Shown: piece after piece, positions 46,601-58,600 of the stretch
Numbering within the stretch: position 1 is the stretch's first letter
How the letters are laid out: each line of letters starts with the position of its first letter
DNA from: Adlercreutzia caecimuris B7
GTDB lineage: Bacteria > Actinomycetota > Coriobacteriia > Coriobacteriales > Eggerthellaceae
Direction of reading: 5' to 3'
Assembly (NCBI RefSeq): GCF_000403355.2
Contig: NZ_KE159646.1
Location: forward strand, 893,226-957,225
Length of the DNA stretch: 64,000 nucleotides
Notes under the pieces: generated by a model
Seen by the model: the letters and a program-made list of their open reading frames with translations, nothing else
What the model was told of the DNA's origin: nothing
Databases searched by the model: none
Program-made: the position numbers and the translations under genes

Positions 46601-49600
46601 TCGTCCTGGATGCCGTTGTAGGCCTTGTCGCGGGCCGCGGCATCGTCGGTGTTCTTCTCGGTCTCGTGGAACGAGTCGTCCCACACCTTGCCGGAGATGC
46701 TCGAGCGCGGCACGGGCACCAGGCCGGCGTCCCAGTTGTACAGACGGGCCGCATCGCCCAGGTCGTAGACGGTGTGCACATCGCCGAACAGCATCTTGCC
46801 GTTGCCGAAGTCCTCCTCGGACTCGTACTCCAGCTTCTCGGCCAGGTAGGTCTTGTACTTGCCCTTGTAGGTGGCGTACTCCTCGTTCAGCGTCTCGTAG
46901 ATGGCCAGCGCCTCCAAATAACGGTTGCGCTTGGCGTCGTAGTCGGCCTTCAGCGTGTCGTAGATGGCCTTGAAGCCGGAGAAGTCCTCGGGATCCGGGT
47001 TCTTGTCGACTACGGGCTTGCCGTCCTTGTCCGTGGTCGTGCTGATGATGGCGCCGTCGAACTTCCGCAGCTCCACGGTGCCGGTCTTATCGTTGTAGAT
47101 CGAGTAGGTGTACGTGAGATCGCCGTTGTAGGCGGCCTTGTAGGCCAGCCACTCGCCCGTCTCGGTCTTCAGGGAGCCGGCGCCCTCGTCGTCGGTGGTG
47201 TCGGCCAGCACGATGCCGTGCTTCACGTAGGGCTGCTTCACCGGATCGGCCTCGCCGTTCAGGCTGCCTATCACGATCTCGCCGTTGGCGTCGGCGTAGC
47301 CGAAGCCGAGCACCTGGTGCCAGGTGACCAGGAAGCTCTCCCAATCGGCCGACCAGGCCTTGTCGGCGGCCTCCTGCGCGCGCTTGCGCTCGGCCTCGGT
47401 GGGATTGTTCGGATCCTGCACCTTCACCTCGGCGTAGAAGTTCTCCTCGTTGTACTTCTCGTTCTGGCGCGACAGCTCATCCGGCGTCGGGGGCACCTTC
47501 GGCTCGGCGGGAATCTGGCGCTTCAGGGTGGTGGCGGCGGTCCACAGGTCGTTCAGAGCCTCCTCCAGCTCCTCGGTGGACCCGTAGCGGCTCGCGTCCA
47601 TGCCCGCCAAGGTGGCCAGGGGCACGTAGCGGCCCGTGGTGATGCCGTCCTCGTCGAACAGCTCCTTGCCGTAGGTAAAGCGGGTGTCGGAAGCGTCGCT
47701 GCTCGTCTTACCGGAGCTCTCCAGGCCCTTGGCGGCCCAGGTGGGAGCCAGATCCATCAGCGTGCCCTCGAACACCAGGTTCACCGAGCCGCCTGCATGC
47801 TTCACCATGCCGGGACCGGCGGCGGGCACCTGGGCCACCACGCGGCCGGCCGAGGAGCCGGGGGTCACGGCGTCGCGGAACAGCACGCGGCCCACGGTGA
47901 GGCCCTTCTTCTCCAGCGCCGCCTTGGCTTCGGCGTAGGTCATGCCCACGTAGTTCTCCACCTCGATGGTGGGGTCGATGTACTCCTTCACCGTGCCGTC
48001 GTCGTTGTAGACGGTCTTGCGCTCGTCCTTCAGCATGGAGCTCTGGCGCAGGGGCAGCACGGGCAGCAGGGCCTCCAGGTCGCGCTTGACCTTGTGGGCC
48101 ACGGTGTTGGTCTCCACCTCGCCGTCCTCGGTGCCGCCGATGATGGCGTGGTGCGCCACGGTCTTCACGGTGCGGAAGCGATAGGTGGCCTTCACCACCA
48201 CGCTGTCGCCGGGCACCAGCTTGATGCGGCCGGTGTAGTTGCCCGCACCGTCCACATCGTCGTTGCCGAACAGCACGCGGCGGTTGCCCTCGGCGTCGGT
48301 GGCATTCACGTTCACCGGCACGTTCAGGGCGTTGCCGTCCTCGTCGGTGACAGAGGTCTTGGCCGCCACGCACTCAACTTCGGTGTTGGCCTCCATGCCC
48401 TTGCCCTCGGGGTACGGGTCGGCAATGGTGATCTGCTGGGTGGCGTCGGTCTCGTTGCGGTACACCGTGGTGTAGGTGATCTCCACGCGCTCGTTCTCGT
48501 TGAGCGGGGTGAAGGGAACCAGCTCCGGCGAGCCCGCCTGGGGCGTGCCGTCGCGGTTCAGCTTCGTGCCGGTAGCCGAGTGCTGGCCGATGGAGGCGAG
48601 CACCACGTAGCCGTCGGCAAACGAGCCGGGCTCGGGTGTCCAGCCCTCGTCGCGCTGCTCGTTCAGATAGTAGGTCAGCGTCTTGGCGTCCTCGGAGTTG
48701 CCGCCGCCGGCGAACTGGGTGCCGGTAAAGCTATCGGCATCGGCGTCCGGATCGGGGACGGCAGCCGCGGGCGCCGTCGGCACGTCGGTCACGGCCACGA
48801 AGCCGGCGGAACCGTCGGGGCGGGCGCCGTTCACCTTCACGTAGCGCTGCTCGTCGGCGCCGGTGGAGGCGCTTGCGGGCGCGAAGTCGGCGTCGGTCCA
48901 GCCCGCGCCCACCTTCACGTAGTACTCGTTGGTATCCACGAAGCCGGCGGCGGCATCGTTGGCCTGGCGCAGTACCGTGGTGGCCTCCGGCTTGCTCATC
49001 AGGTCGGAGTCGGAGTCCACCGACTGGCCCAGATTGCCCTGGTTGTCGGTCATGAAGGCGTTGCGCACCGTGATGGCGTAGTCCTCGTCCAGGGTGCTCA
49101 GGTCCTCCTGGTCGATGCGCAGGCGATAACCGGCCAGACGCTTGGTCTTGTAGTCGTTGTCCAGGTTGCGGGTATCGCGCGGATCAACCACGTAAGAGGA
49201 CACGTCGCGGAACAGGTAGGTGCCCGCCGCGGCCGCATCGCCCGTGTAGGCCTCGCGCAGCGCCTCGCCGGGGTACAGCTGCCAGGAGAACTCGCCGGAG
49301 TCCACCATGGTCCATTCCATGACCGGGACCTTCTGGCCCGAATCCGGATCCACCATAGGCACGCCCGCGGCGTTGGTCTTCCACAGCAGGTTGCCGTCGG
49401 CATCCTTCTTCTGCACGTAGGCCAGATGGGTCTCGGCCGGCCCGTAGTACCAGGTCTCCAGCTTCACCTTCACGCCGCCGTTGTCCTTGCCCTGGCCCAC
49501 GCCGGGCTCCTCGGCCTGCTGGACGCCGTCGTAGTTGTCATCGCTCCACACGTTGTTGCCCAGGTAGCCCTTGGTGCCGTCCACGTAGCCCAAGGCCAGC

Positions 49601-52600
49601 TTGTCCTGGCGCTTGTAGCCCATCCACTCGTTGGCCGGGTCGTGGTAGATCACCTTGCCGTCCTCGTCCAGGGGCAGGGCGGCCACAAGCGGGTAGGTGC
49701 GGGCCGAGCCGGACACGTAGCGCAGGTCGTTGTCGGCCACCAGCACGTCGGAGTCGTGGTAGTAGAATCCCTCGCGCTGGTAGGCCGTCGCATCCTTGGA
49801 CCATGTGCTCAACGTGGGCTTGATGAGGCGGTTGGCCACAGTCTCGGAGGTCTTGATGATGTAGGACTTGCCCGCCTTCAAGCGGAAGCGGAAGAAGCCC
49901 GTGTCGTCGGTCACGATGGTGGCGGCGTTGCCGTCGGCATCGGTGGCCAGGGTAGAGGAGATGGTGCCCTTGGCCTTGTCGTACTCGTACACGTTCACGC
50001 GGATGCCCTCGAGGCGCTTCTCGGGTACGGCGTCGGCGCCGGCCATCTGATCCTCGGCGGTGGTGCCGGTGCCCACGCCCACGGAATCCAGCAGCGAGTT
50101 GATCTGGATGTCCTCCTCGGGCGTGCCGTCGGCCAGGATGTCGTCGCGATAGGTCACGCCCTCGAAGGTGATGCCCTGGGCGATGCCCAGCTTCATGGAG
50201 GTGGCCTTCTTGTCGTAGGCGTCGTGGACGGCCTTGTTGTAGGCGTCGGTGCCGGCGTTGGCCTTGTCGTAGGCCACGGGCTCCACGTCGATGGTGGAGG
50301 TGGTCACCACGAGCGCCGCGTCCACGCCGTTGGCATGGTCGGCATCGATGCGCTCCACCGTGAGGTCCTTGTCCTCGGCGTTCACGTACATGTCCACATT
50401 ACCGATGGACTTGGTCGTGGGCGAGAAGTTGTAGTATTTCTCGGGGAAGGTGTAGCGCAGGCGGTACTTGCCCGGCAGCAGGTTGCTGAACACGTAGTAG
50501 CCCGGGTTGCCGTAGTAGTCGGTCTCGGTGGTGAAGGTGTAGGGCTGGCCGCCGTCGGCGTTGATGTAGTTGCCGTAGGCGTCGAACTCCGGCTTGCCCG
50601 TGCGGGCATCGCAGCGCACCCAGCGGTCCTGACGGCCCGTCTTGTCGTTGTTCACGAGCATGGATACCTCGCCGTCGCGGTTGACGGGGTTGCCGTACTC
50701 GTTCAACAGCTCCACCTTCACCCCGTTGATGCCGGGGTCTTCCTTCTCCAGGTCGTAGTCGAGATCCTTCAGGTGGCTCTCCCCCGTGGCTTCGTCGACG
50801 GTGTTGTCGAAGCGGTCGAACACCTTCCGGTCGCGGTACACCTGGTTGCCGTCATCGTCGAGCACCGGCTCGTCGTTCTCGTCGTAGACGGGTTCCTTCA
50901 CGGTCTTGTACAGCGGGTCGCCGTTCTCGTCCACCTTCACGCCGCGCAGCAGCTTGCGGCCGTTCAGCGAGGTCTGATAGGCGGAGTTCAGCACGTTGCC
51001 GTCGGCGTCCTTCTCGGCCTCGTTGCCGTTCAGATCGAGCACGTCGTCCTCCGGGGTGCCCGACCAGTCGGAATCGAGCCACACGTAGTCGCCGATGTAG
51101 CCGCGCTCGTCCGGCGCGTCGATGAACGTGCCGGCCATCTGGTCCTCCACGTGGTAGGCGCCGGAGATGTCGCCGGAGTCGTTGATGTTCACGCGGCAGT
51201 AGACGGTGTTCCACTGGATGACCGAGCGCATCTCCTGGGCGCGGGCGTACTGCTTGTAGTACAGGGCCTTATCGGCATCGGAGAGCTTGTCGATCTCGGC
51301 ATTGGACAACAGGGGCTTCAGGTCGATGGCCGGGTCGCCGGTCTTGGTGCCCAGGAACTTGGGCAGGTTCAGCGGAGCGGCCAGCTCGTACATGAGGCGC
51401 ACGTAGCCCTTGCGCGGAATGAAGGTGTCGGCCTTGGGCTGGGCCCAGATGGCGCGCAGGCCGCGGGTCAGCTCCTCCTCGGTCTCCGGGTACTCCTCCA
51501 CGTACTCCTTCAAGTCGGCCAGCTTCACCATCTTGTAGCGGCGCTTCATGGTATCGGCATCCACTTCGGGCGCGCCGGTCTCCTCGTTCAAGCTGCCCAA
51601 ACGCAAGTCCTCGAAGCGGTAGTAGGAACTGTCGGTGATGGTTTCCACGTCGTAGGGGTCGGTACCCGGAATCAACGGGTTGCCGTCGTCGTCGATCGGC
51701 GGGATGAGGGGCTCGCCCGTAGCCGGATCGCGCGGATAGTTGGGGCCGTACACTTCCTTGTCGCTGTAGGGGTACATCCAGAACAGATCCTGCTCGGTGC
51801 CCAGGGTGATGCGGCCGGTCGTCGGGTCTTCCTCGTAGGGACCCACCCAGATATTCATATCGGTGCCGTCCACCAGCTTCTGGCCGTCCTTGCCCAGGGT
51901 GGTGTCGGCGGCCGAGAAGCGGACCACCTGGATGGAGTCCAGGTCCTTCAACCAGCCGGACCACTGCGAGCCGCGCTCCGTGGGCTCGCCGTTGTCGCCC
52001 GACCAGATCTTGTAGTCGCTCTCGAAGGGCAGGATGTCGTAGAGGGCGATGTTGTTGAAGTTGCGGGCCTTCGACTCGTCGGCCTCGGGGTTCACGGCAC
52101 TGGCGTAGTACTCGTAGGTCGTGCCCTCGGGAACGCCCGCGGCGCCGTTGGTGGCATAGGTGGCCAAGGCCTCCAGGTCGGTGGTCACGGTCTTGGTGTT
52201 GGACAGGTTCTGATCGCCGGTGAACTCCAGGGCCTTCAGCTGCATCATGACCATGGACTGGCTCGTCTTGCCATCCAGGTTCACGTCGCGGGTGTCGGAC
52301 ACCAAGCCGCGGGTGGAGCCGTCGTTGTCGGAGGTGGCCGGGGTGTAGCCGGTGAAGGTGCCAGGCTTGTAGCCGTAGCCGGCCGTGGTCAGCAGATCCT
52401 CGGACAAAAGGTCGGAGGCCTCCTTCTGCACCGGCACGATCAGCTCCACCACGATGCCCTGGCCGGGCGCCAGGATACCGCGGTCGTACTCGGTCACGTG
52501 GGTGACGTTGCCGTCCTCGCCGGTCACGTCCTTCTCGCTCTTCTGGCCGGTGAAGCGCCAGTTCATCATCTTGCGGTTGTAGTTGGAGCCCGCATCGACG

Positions 52601-55600
52601 CTGGCAGCCTTGTCGGCCATGAGGAAGGCGCTGCCGATCTCGGGATCGTTCATGCGCGGCATAGACGCGGCATTGGAGCGCACCACGTCCTCCACTTCCA
52701 GGAAGTCGGACATATCGGCCACGTAGTAGGTCCACAGAGGCGTCTTGTTGTCGATGTTGGAGTGGGGCTTGTTGCCCTTGCGGGTGGACACGTAGTCCCA
52801 GTTGAAGTAGTCGTAGGCCGGCGCGTACTCGGTCACCGTGGTGGTCTTGCCCGGATCGTTCGGGTCGGGCACCTCCTTGGTCACGAACAGATCGTCGTAG
52901 GCCACGTACTTCAGCTTGCTGGCGTTCATGTCCTGGGCGGCGCCGAAGCCCTCCACGTAGGGCAAGATCTGGGAGATCTGCGGGTTGGCGCAGTAGTCCT
53001 GCTCGCCTACGTAGTTCAAGGCGGCCATCTGCTGGTCGGACAGGTTGGACAGCACGATCTTGTAGCGCATCATGCGCGAGGAGCCCTTGTCGATGGTAGA
53101 GGCGCCGGTAACCCACTTGAAGCCCGTGGAGCCGGAACCGGAGAAGTAGCCCTGGATGATCTCCAAGGCGAGCACCGGGTTCTCGGGCGTGCGGATGAAG
53201 CCGGCGCGGTTGCGCTCGGTCTCCACGAACTTCGTATCGTCGTAGCGCGGCGTGGCGGAGACGAAGTGGTTCACGTGCACCGACGGGTCGGCCTCGGCCG
53301 AGGGTCCGTCGTTGTCCGGCGGGTTCTGCGACGCCTGGCCCACCGTAGGCGTGTTCAGAAGCGAGGTGGCGAAGTCGACGCAGGGCGCGTTGTCGGTAAT
53401 GCCCGCGGGCAGCTCCACGGCGCTGTCGGGGAAGTAGTTGCCCGCCGCATCCAAGATCTGCACCTGGCCCTTGTTGTTCTTCTTGTAGCCCCAGCCCACG
53501 TTCAGGCGCAGCGGGTCGAAGTCGTCGGCCTCCTGCTTGCCCTGGGTCGGGACCTCCTTGCCGTTCTGATCGTAGAGCTTCTTGTCGGAATCGGCCACGG
53601 CGTCCACGTCGAGGCGGAAGCCGTGGGGCACGGCCACCTTGTGGGACAGCGTGTCGTCGTCCACGTGGGCGATGGTCTTGCCGCCTTCCACGGTGGTGGG
53701 CACGGCCTTCACCACCCAGCGGATCTGGCGCACCTGGCAGTCGGGATACTGCTTCAGGAACTCGTCGTCGATGACCACGTTCTTCTTATCGGAGATGGCA
53801 TAGCCGTTCTCGTCGCCGATCTGCACCCAGCGCTGCTCGTCGGCGGTGTTGTAGTCGGTGGAGTCGCCGAACACCGGATCCACCTCGTCCTCGCCGTACC
53901 AGTAGTCGCGGTCGGCATCCGAGCCGGACAGGGCGAAGTTCTCATGGTCGGTATAGGCCGGGCCGTTCTGCTCGTTGTAAGCGTTGGCACGCTCGGTGCG
54001 GTCGGTGGTCACCACGCGGGCGAACATGAACAGGCGCAGCTGCTTCTCGGTCTCGGCGGCCTTGTTCTCGGCCGTGCGGGTCACGGTGAAGTCGTCGCAC
54101 ACCACGCCCTTCTCGTCCACCATGTTGCCGTTGCGGTCCTGGTGGTAGGTCACCTGGGTGGTCACGTCCGTGCCGTCCTCGCCGGTGGAGGTGGAGCTGA
54201 CGGAATAGGTGCCGTCCTCAGCCAGAGTGATGGGGGTGCCCTTGTAGGTGTAGCTCAGCGCATAGCTGGCCCCGGGAACCTCCCATACGCCGGTGGACAC
54301 GCGCTCGAACACCGAGCTCAGACGGCCCACGGCGTAGTCCTGGGACTCGAAGGGGGCGTTGTTCACGGTCATGGCGTTGTCGGCCACCGTCTTGCCGGCC
54401 GTGGCCCAGAAGGGCACCTGCCAATCCACCACGAAGCTGTTCACGGCACCGCCGGTGTTCACGGCCTGGGTCAGGTAGAACCCGTTGGAGCCGCGCAGCT
54501 GCACGTCCTGGCCGGTGTAGACGTTCATGTCGGAGTTGTACAGCAGGCTGCGCAGCTTGGCCGTGTCGGAGCGCACCGACACCGACGGCTTGCGCACATG
54601 GAACCAACCGGAGTTAGCCGTGACGAACAGGTCGTCGAAGTCCTTGTCTCGGTCGTAGTTGATGTTCTCGTACTGGTTGTCCTCGGCCTTCTTGCCCGCG
54701 CGGAAGAAGCGGTTGACCGACTGGCCGTGGAACGACGTGCCGATGAGGGTCTTGGCGATTTCCTCCAGCTTGGGCTTGGTGGCCGAAGAGCCTCCTGCAT
54801 TGCCGGGATCGATGGGGTTGCCGTTCTCGTCCTTGCCGAAGCCGGTGTTCTCGCCGCCGGTCACGCCGTTGCCGTTGAAGTCGTCGTCGTAGATGTGGTC
54901 CCACGCGCCGTCGTCCGGGTCGTCGGAAAGCCAGTTCAGCTTGGTCTCGTGGGCCGTGGCGTACACCTGGGAGTCGTCGCCCTTCCAGGAGGCCACGGTC
55001 TCCATCTGCTTCTTGTAGCTGATCAGCTCGCCGCCCTCGTAGAGGCTGTCGTCCATAGCGGTATCGACGCTGCCCAGGTTATCCAGGCGCGTCTTCACCT
55101 TCAAGGTGATGGCGTCGCCGTAGCCCAGGTAGCCGTCGGCATGGGCGCCGGCGTAGAAGGCGTTCAGCAAGCTGTCGAACTCGGCGAACTCGTTGTCGGT
55201 GGCGTCATCGGGGGCAGCCAGCTCGAAGACCACCACTTCCCGGTCGTGGGCGTGGGGTTTCAGCGTGGTCAGGTTGCCCACGCCCTGGTTCTCCTCGGAC
55301 TCGCCGGCCAGGGTGTCGCGCACCAGGCCGCGGCTTTCGAGGGTGTCGGCCGGATCGTCCAGGTCGGCCTTGCCGTAATGGGCGTTATCGGCACCGCCGA
55401 GGCCGGCCGTGGCGCCCTTGGTGGCGAAGGTGTCGTCCTGATAGTTCGACTGGTAGGTGGCCTTCACCGTCCAGCCGGCGCCCAGCAGCTGGCGCGGGGT
55501 CAAGCGCTCGATGCGCATAATGCCCTCGCCAAGGGTCTTGTCGGCCCAGGTCTTGGCCACGAGCTTGTCGCCCGCGGCATTGGCCACGTACTCGCCGGCG

Positions 55601-58600
55601 GCCAGGTCGGCCTCCTCCTTGGGCTTCTGGGTGGCCCGGGCGGCCGGGGCCGGGTCGGGCACCTCCACCATGACCTTGTTGCCGTCCGCGTCGGCCACGT
55701 ACTCGCCGGCGGCCAGGTCGGCCTTGGTCTTGGGGGCGTTGTCGTGGCCGTGGTTCTCGGCCACGGTCACCCAGCGCTCGATCTTGTGGGCCACGGCGTC
55801 CACCACGTAGTCGCCGGCGGCCGGATCGGCCACCTCGGCGTGGCGGTCGCGGTAGGTGCGCTCCACGTAGAAGGCGTAGTCATCGTCGGTGTAATCACCG
55901 ATCCATTTGTAGTTGGGCGAGGTGGAGGTCTGCTTCTCGTCGCTCCAGCCAGCCAGCTTCTTGTCGTCGGTCAGCATGCGGTCGTCGTAGAAGGTGACCT
56001 GGCTGGGCAGGTGCAGAGCGTACACGAGCTTGGCGTGCTTCAGGTTGCCCTGGGCCTCCACGATGTCGGTGTACTCGGAAGGCTCCAGGTTGTCGGCGGA
56101 GTTCAAGATGGTAGCCGCGAACCACGGAGTCTCGTTGTACTGCCACGCGTCGTTCTCGCCGGAGGGCAGGAACAAGGTGTCGTGCTCGATCCAGTTGTTG
56201 TCCATGCCGAAGGACTCCAGGAACTTCGGATCGTACTTGATCTCGTTGTGGTGGAAGTACGGATCGTTCTCGCCCGTGGCCACCCAGGCGAGCGTGCGGC
56301 CGTCCACGCGGTAGTTCTCGAAGGTATAGGGGATGATCTCGTACTTGCCGGCGTAGGCGCCCAAATTCGGGGTGCCGTCAGCGTTGTAGTTCACATCCAC
56401 GGCGATGTCGCTTGTGAGCACGTCGGTGCCCTTCTCGCGCAACAGCCACTGGCCATTCTCGTTGGTCTTGTACGGAATGCCCGGATCCTTCAGCGGGATG
56501 TGGAAGATCACGTTGCGCGTCGTGGCGGTGCGGATGTCGGTCACCGTCTCGTTGCGGCTGTACTCCCACTCGTCGTAGGCGTCGGGGGCCTTGGGGGCCT
56601 CCTCCTCCTTCACACGGATGATCTCCACGGGCAGATACACGTCGCCGTAGGCGTCGCTGTGCACGGCCACATAGAGCTGGTTGGCCTCGGCCTCCATGTA
56701 GTCGCCGAGCTTATCGACGCCCTTCACCAGGTCGTAGCGCACCGACGTCTCTTCCACCACTACGCCGTCGCGCACCACGTTCCAGGTGCCGGGGGTATCG
56801 GTCGGAGTGGGGTCGCTGAAGGTGTAGAAGCTCTCCCCCACCGCGCCATAGCGGCCGAGGTCCAGGGTGATGGTGTCCCCGTCGGGGGCCTTGGCCTGGG
56901 CCACGTAGTGGAAGTAGTCGGTCTCCTTGACCGGCTTGCCGTCCGGCCCCTTCACGGGGTTGCCGTCCTCATCCACCTTGTTCTTCTGCACCTCGGTGTA
57001 GGCGAAGTAGTTGGAGCCGATCTGAGCCAGACGACCCAGGCCCGCCGTGGTGTAGGTGTACTTCTCGGCCGGGTTCACGGCCAGCTTCTTCAGGGTGGCG
57101 CGCTCGTAGTCGTCATCGGTGCCGGCGTTGCCGGTCTTGGAGTACAGCTGGTGCTCCTCGTCGGAGAACGTGCCCACGTAATCGTCCAGATTCGTGGAGT
57201 TCAGGGTGATGGGGGTCCAGCTGTACACGGGGATCAGCGGGGCCTGCTCGGTCTCGCCGTCGCCAGAGCCGTCGCCCTTGTCGCCGTCACCGGAACCGTC
57301 GCCGCCCTCGGTGCCGGAGCCGTCGCCAGTGCCGTCGCCAGCGCCGCCTTCGGTGCCGGAGCCGTCGCCAGCGCCGCCTTCGGTGCCGGAGCCGTCGCCG
57401 GAGCCGCCCTCGGGCTTCTTATCGCCATCGGGGTTGGTGGGCTTCCAGTTGGGATCGGGAATATAGGTGGTCGAGCGCAGGTAGAAGGCCGTGGTGGCAT
57501 CCAAGGTGTGCTCGGTGCCCGCCGTGTCGGCATCCAGGGTGTAGCGGTAGTCGTCGTAGGTGCCCCGGTCCAGAGCGCGCAGCTTGGCGTTCACGTAGGT
57601 CGCCTGGCCGCGCACCACCTGCTTCACGTAGATGTCAGGAGCCGCATCGGTGGCGTAGAAGGCCAGCTGGGTATCGGAGGACAGGTCCTTCTTCTCGTAG
57701 GTCTTCTTGGTGTCGTTGTAGGTGTAGAACTCGGTGCCGTAAGCGTTTTTCGGATCGGGCACCGTGCCCAGGCTGTAATCGAAGTAGCTGTAGGGATCCA
57801 CCGCGTCCTCGGTCACGGGCGGCTTGGACTTCATGCGCACGCCCACGAAGGCATCGCCGTCGCCCACGTACAGGCACTTCAGATTCGGGTCGGTGGCCGC
57901 CGCAGCGCGCAGCAGCGCGGCCTCCATGGCCTCGGCGGTGCGGGGCACCGGCGTGTACACATCCTCGCGCTTGTAGCGCTTCTCGCCCGCACCCACGCTG
58001 GGGGCCTCGGACTCGGGCACGTAGTCGGTGCCCACCAGCACGTACTTCACGCCGTCGTAACCCGTCTCGGCCTCGGAGTACGCGTAGCTGCGCTCGTAGA
58101 ACGTCTGGCCGGCGGCCTCGTCCCAGGTGCGGTCCTTGTCCTCGATGACCGAAGTGGTCACCTTCTTGGTGCGCTTGTAGTTCTCGGTCAGCACCAGCTT
58201 GCCGGCATCGGCGCCGGTACCGTCGCAGTCGCCGGCGTACAGGTCGGCCTTGGTCTGATCCAGCTCGCCGGTCAGAAGCGACAGCGTGAAGGTCTTCTTC
58301 AGCGACCACTCCACCTTGCCGTCGTCGCCGTAGCTCTTCAGAGTGAGGGTGACGATGTTGCCGTTCTTCACGCGCTTGGCGTAGGCCTTCATGGAGCCGT
58401 CGGTGTCGCGCTGGATCATCTCGGTGGTGACGACGCCGTTGTTGTCGCTCTCCACCACCTTGATGCGCTCGTTGCCGTCGGTGTCGCGCAGCACGCGGTC
58501 GGTGAACATGACATCGCCCTCCCACCAGGTGCGCGGCGCGGTGATGACCGAGCCGTCCACCGACAGGATGGAGCCCTCGCCCGCGCCCAGGCCCGTGGCC

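Larger units (their letters stand above)
22919..46722 (-). repeat. Four-domain higher-order repeat in the giant protein, six blocks
   Basis: Four distinguishable B-like domain types recur in fixed order from N to C. Type 1 (start PRxxITGxVWDD, ends with a WLLTRYH-like phrase) begins near 46.72, 41.74, 37.93, 33.91, 30.12 and 27.57 kb. Type 2 (contains LERYY, ends WWxRYxGTAK..DSDL..GYLM) begins near 45.44, 40.68, 36.87, 32.85 and 26.57. Type 3 (contains GKRVILKQWYWAPV, ends YLAGYTVEVLG) begins near 44.08, 39.83, 36.09, 32.00 and 25.78. Type 4 (contains LTQWFYV, ends in a YLxSYRxxLxEVxPxxxLTxxH-like phrase) begins near 42.81, 38.81, 35.11, 31.04, 28.29 and 24.79. Block spacing is about 5.0, 3.8, 4.0, 3.8 and 2.5 kb. 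In block five a single domain near 29.10 kb replaces types 2 and 3. Confidence 0.85.
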
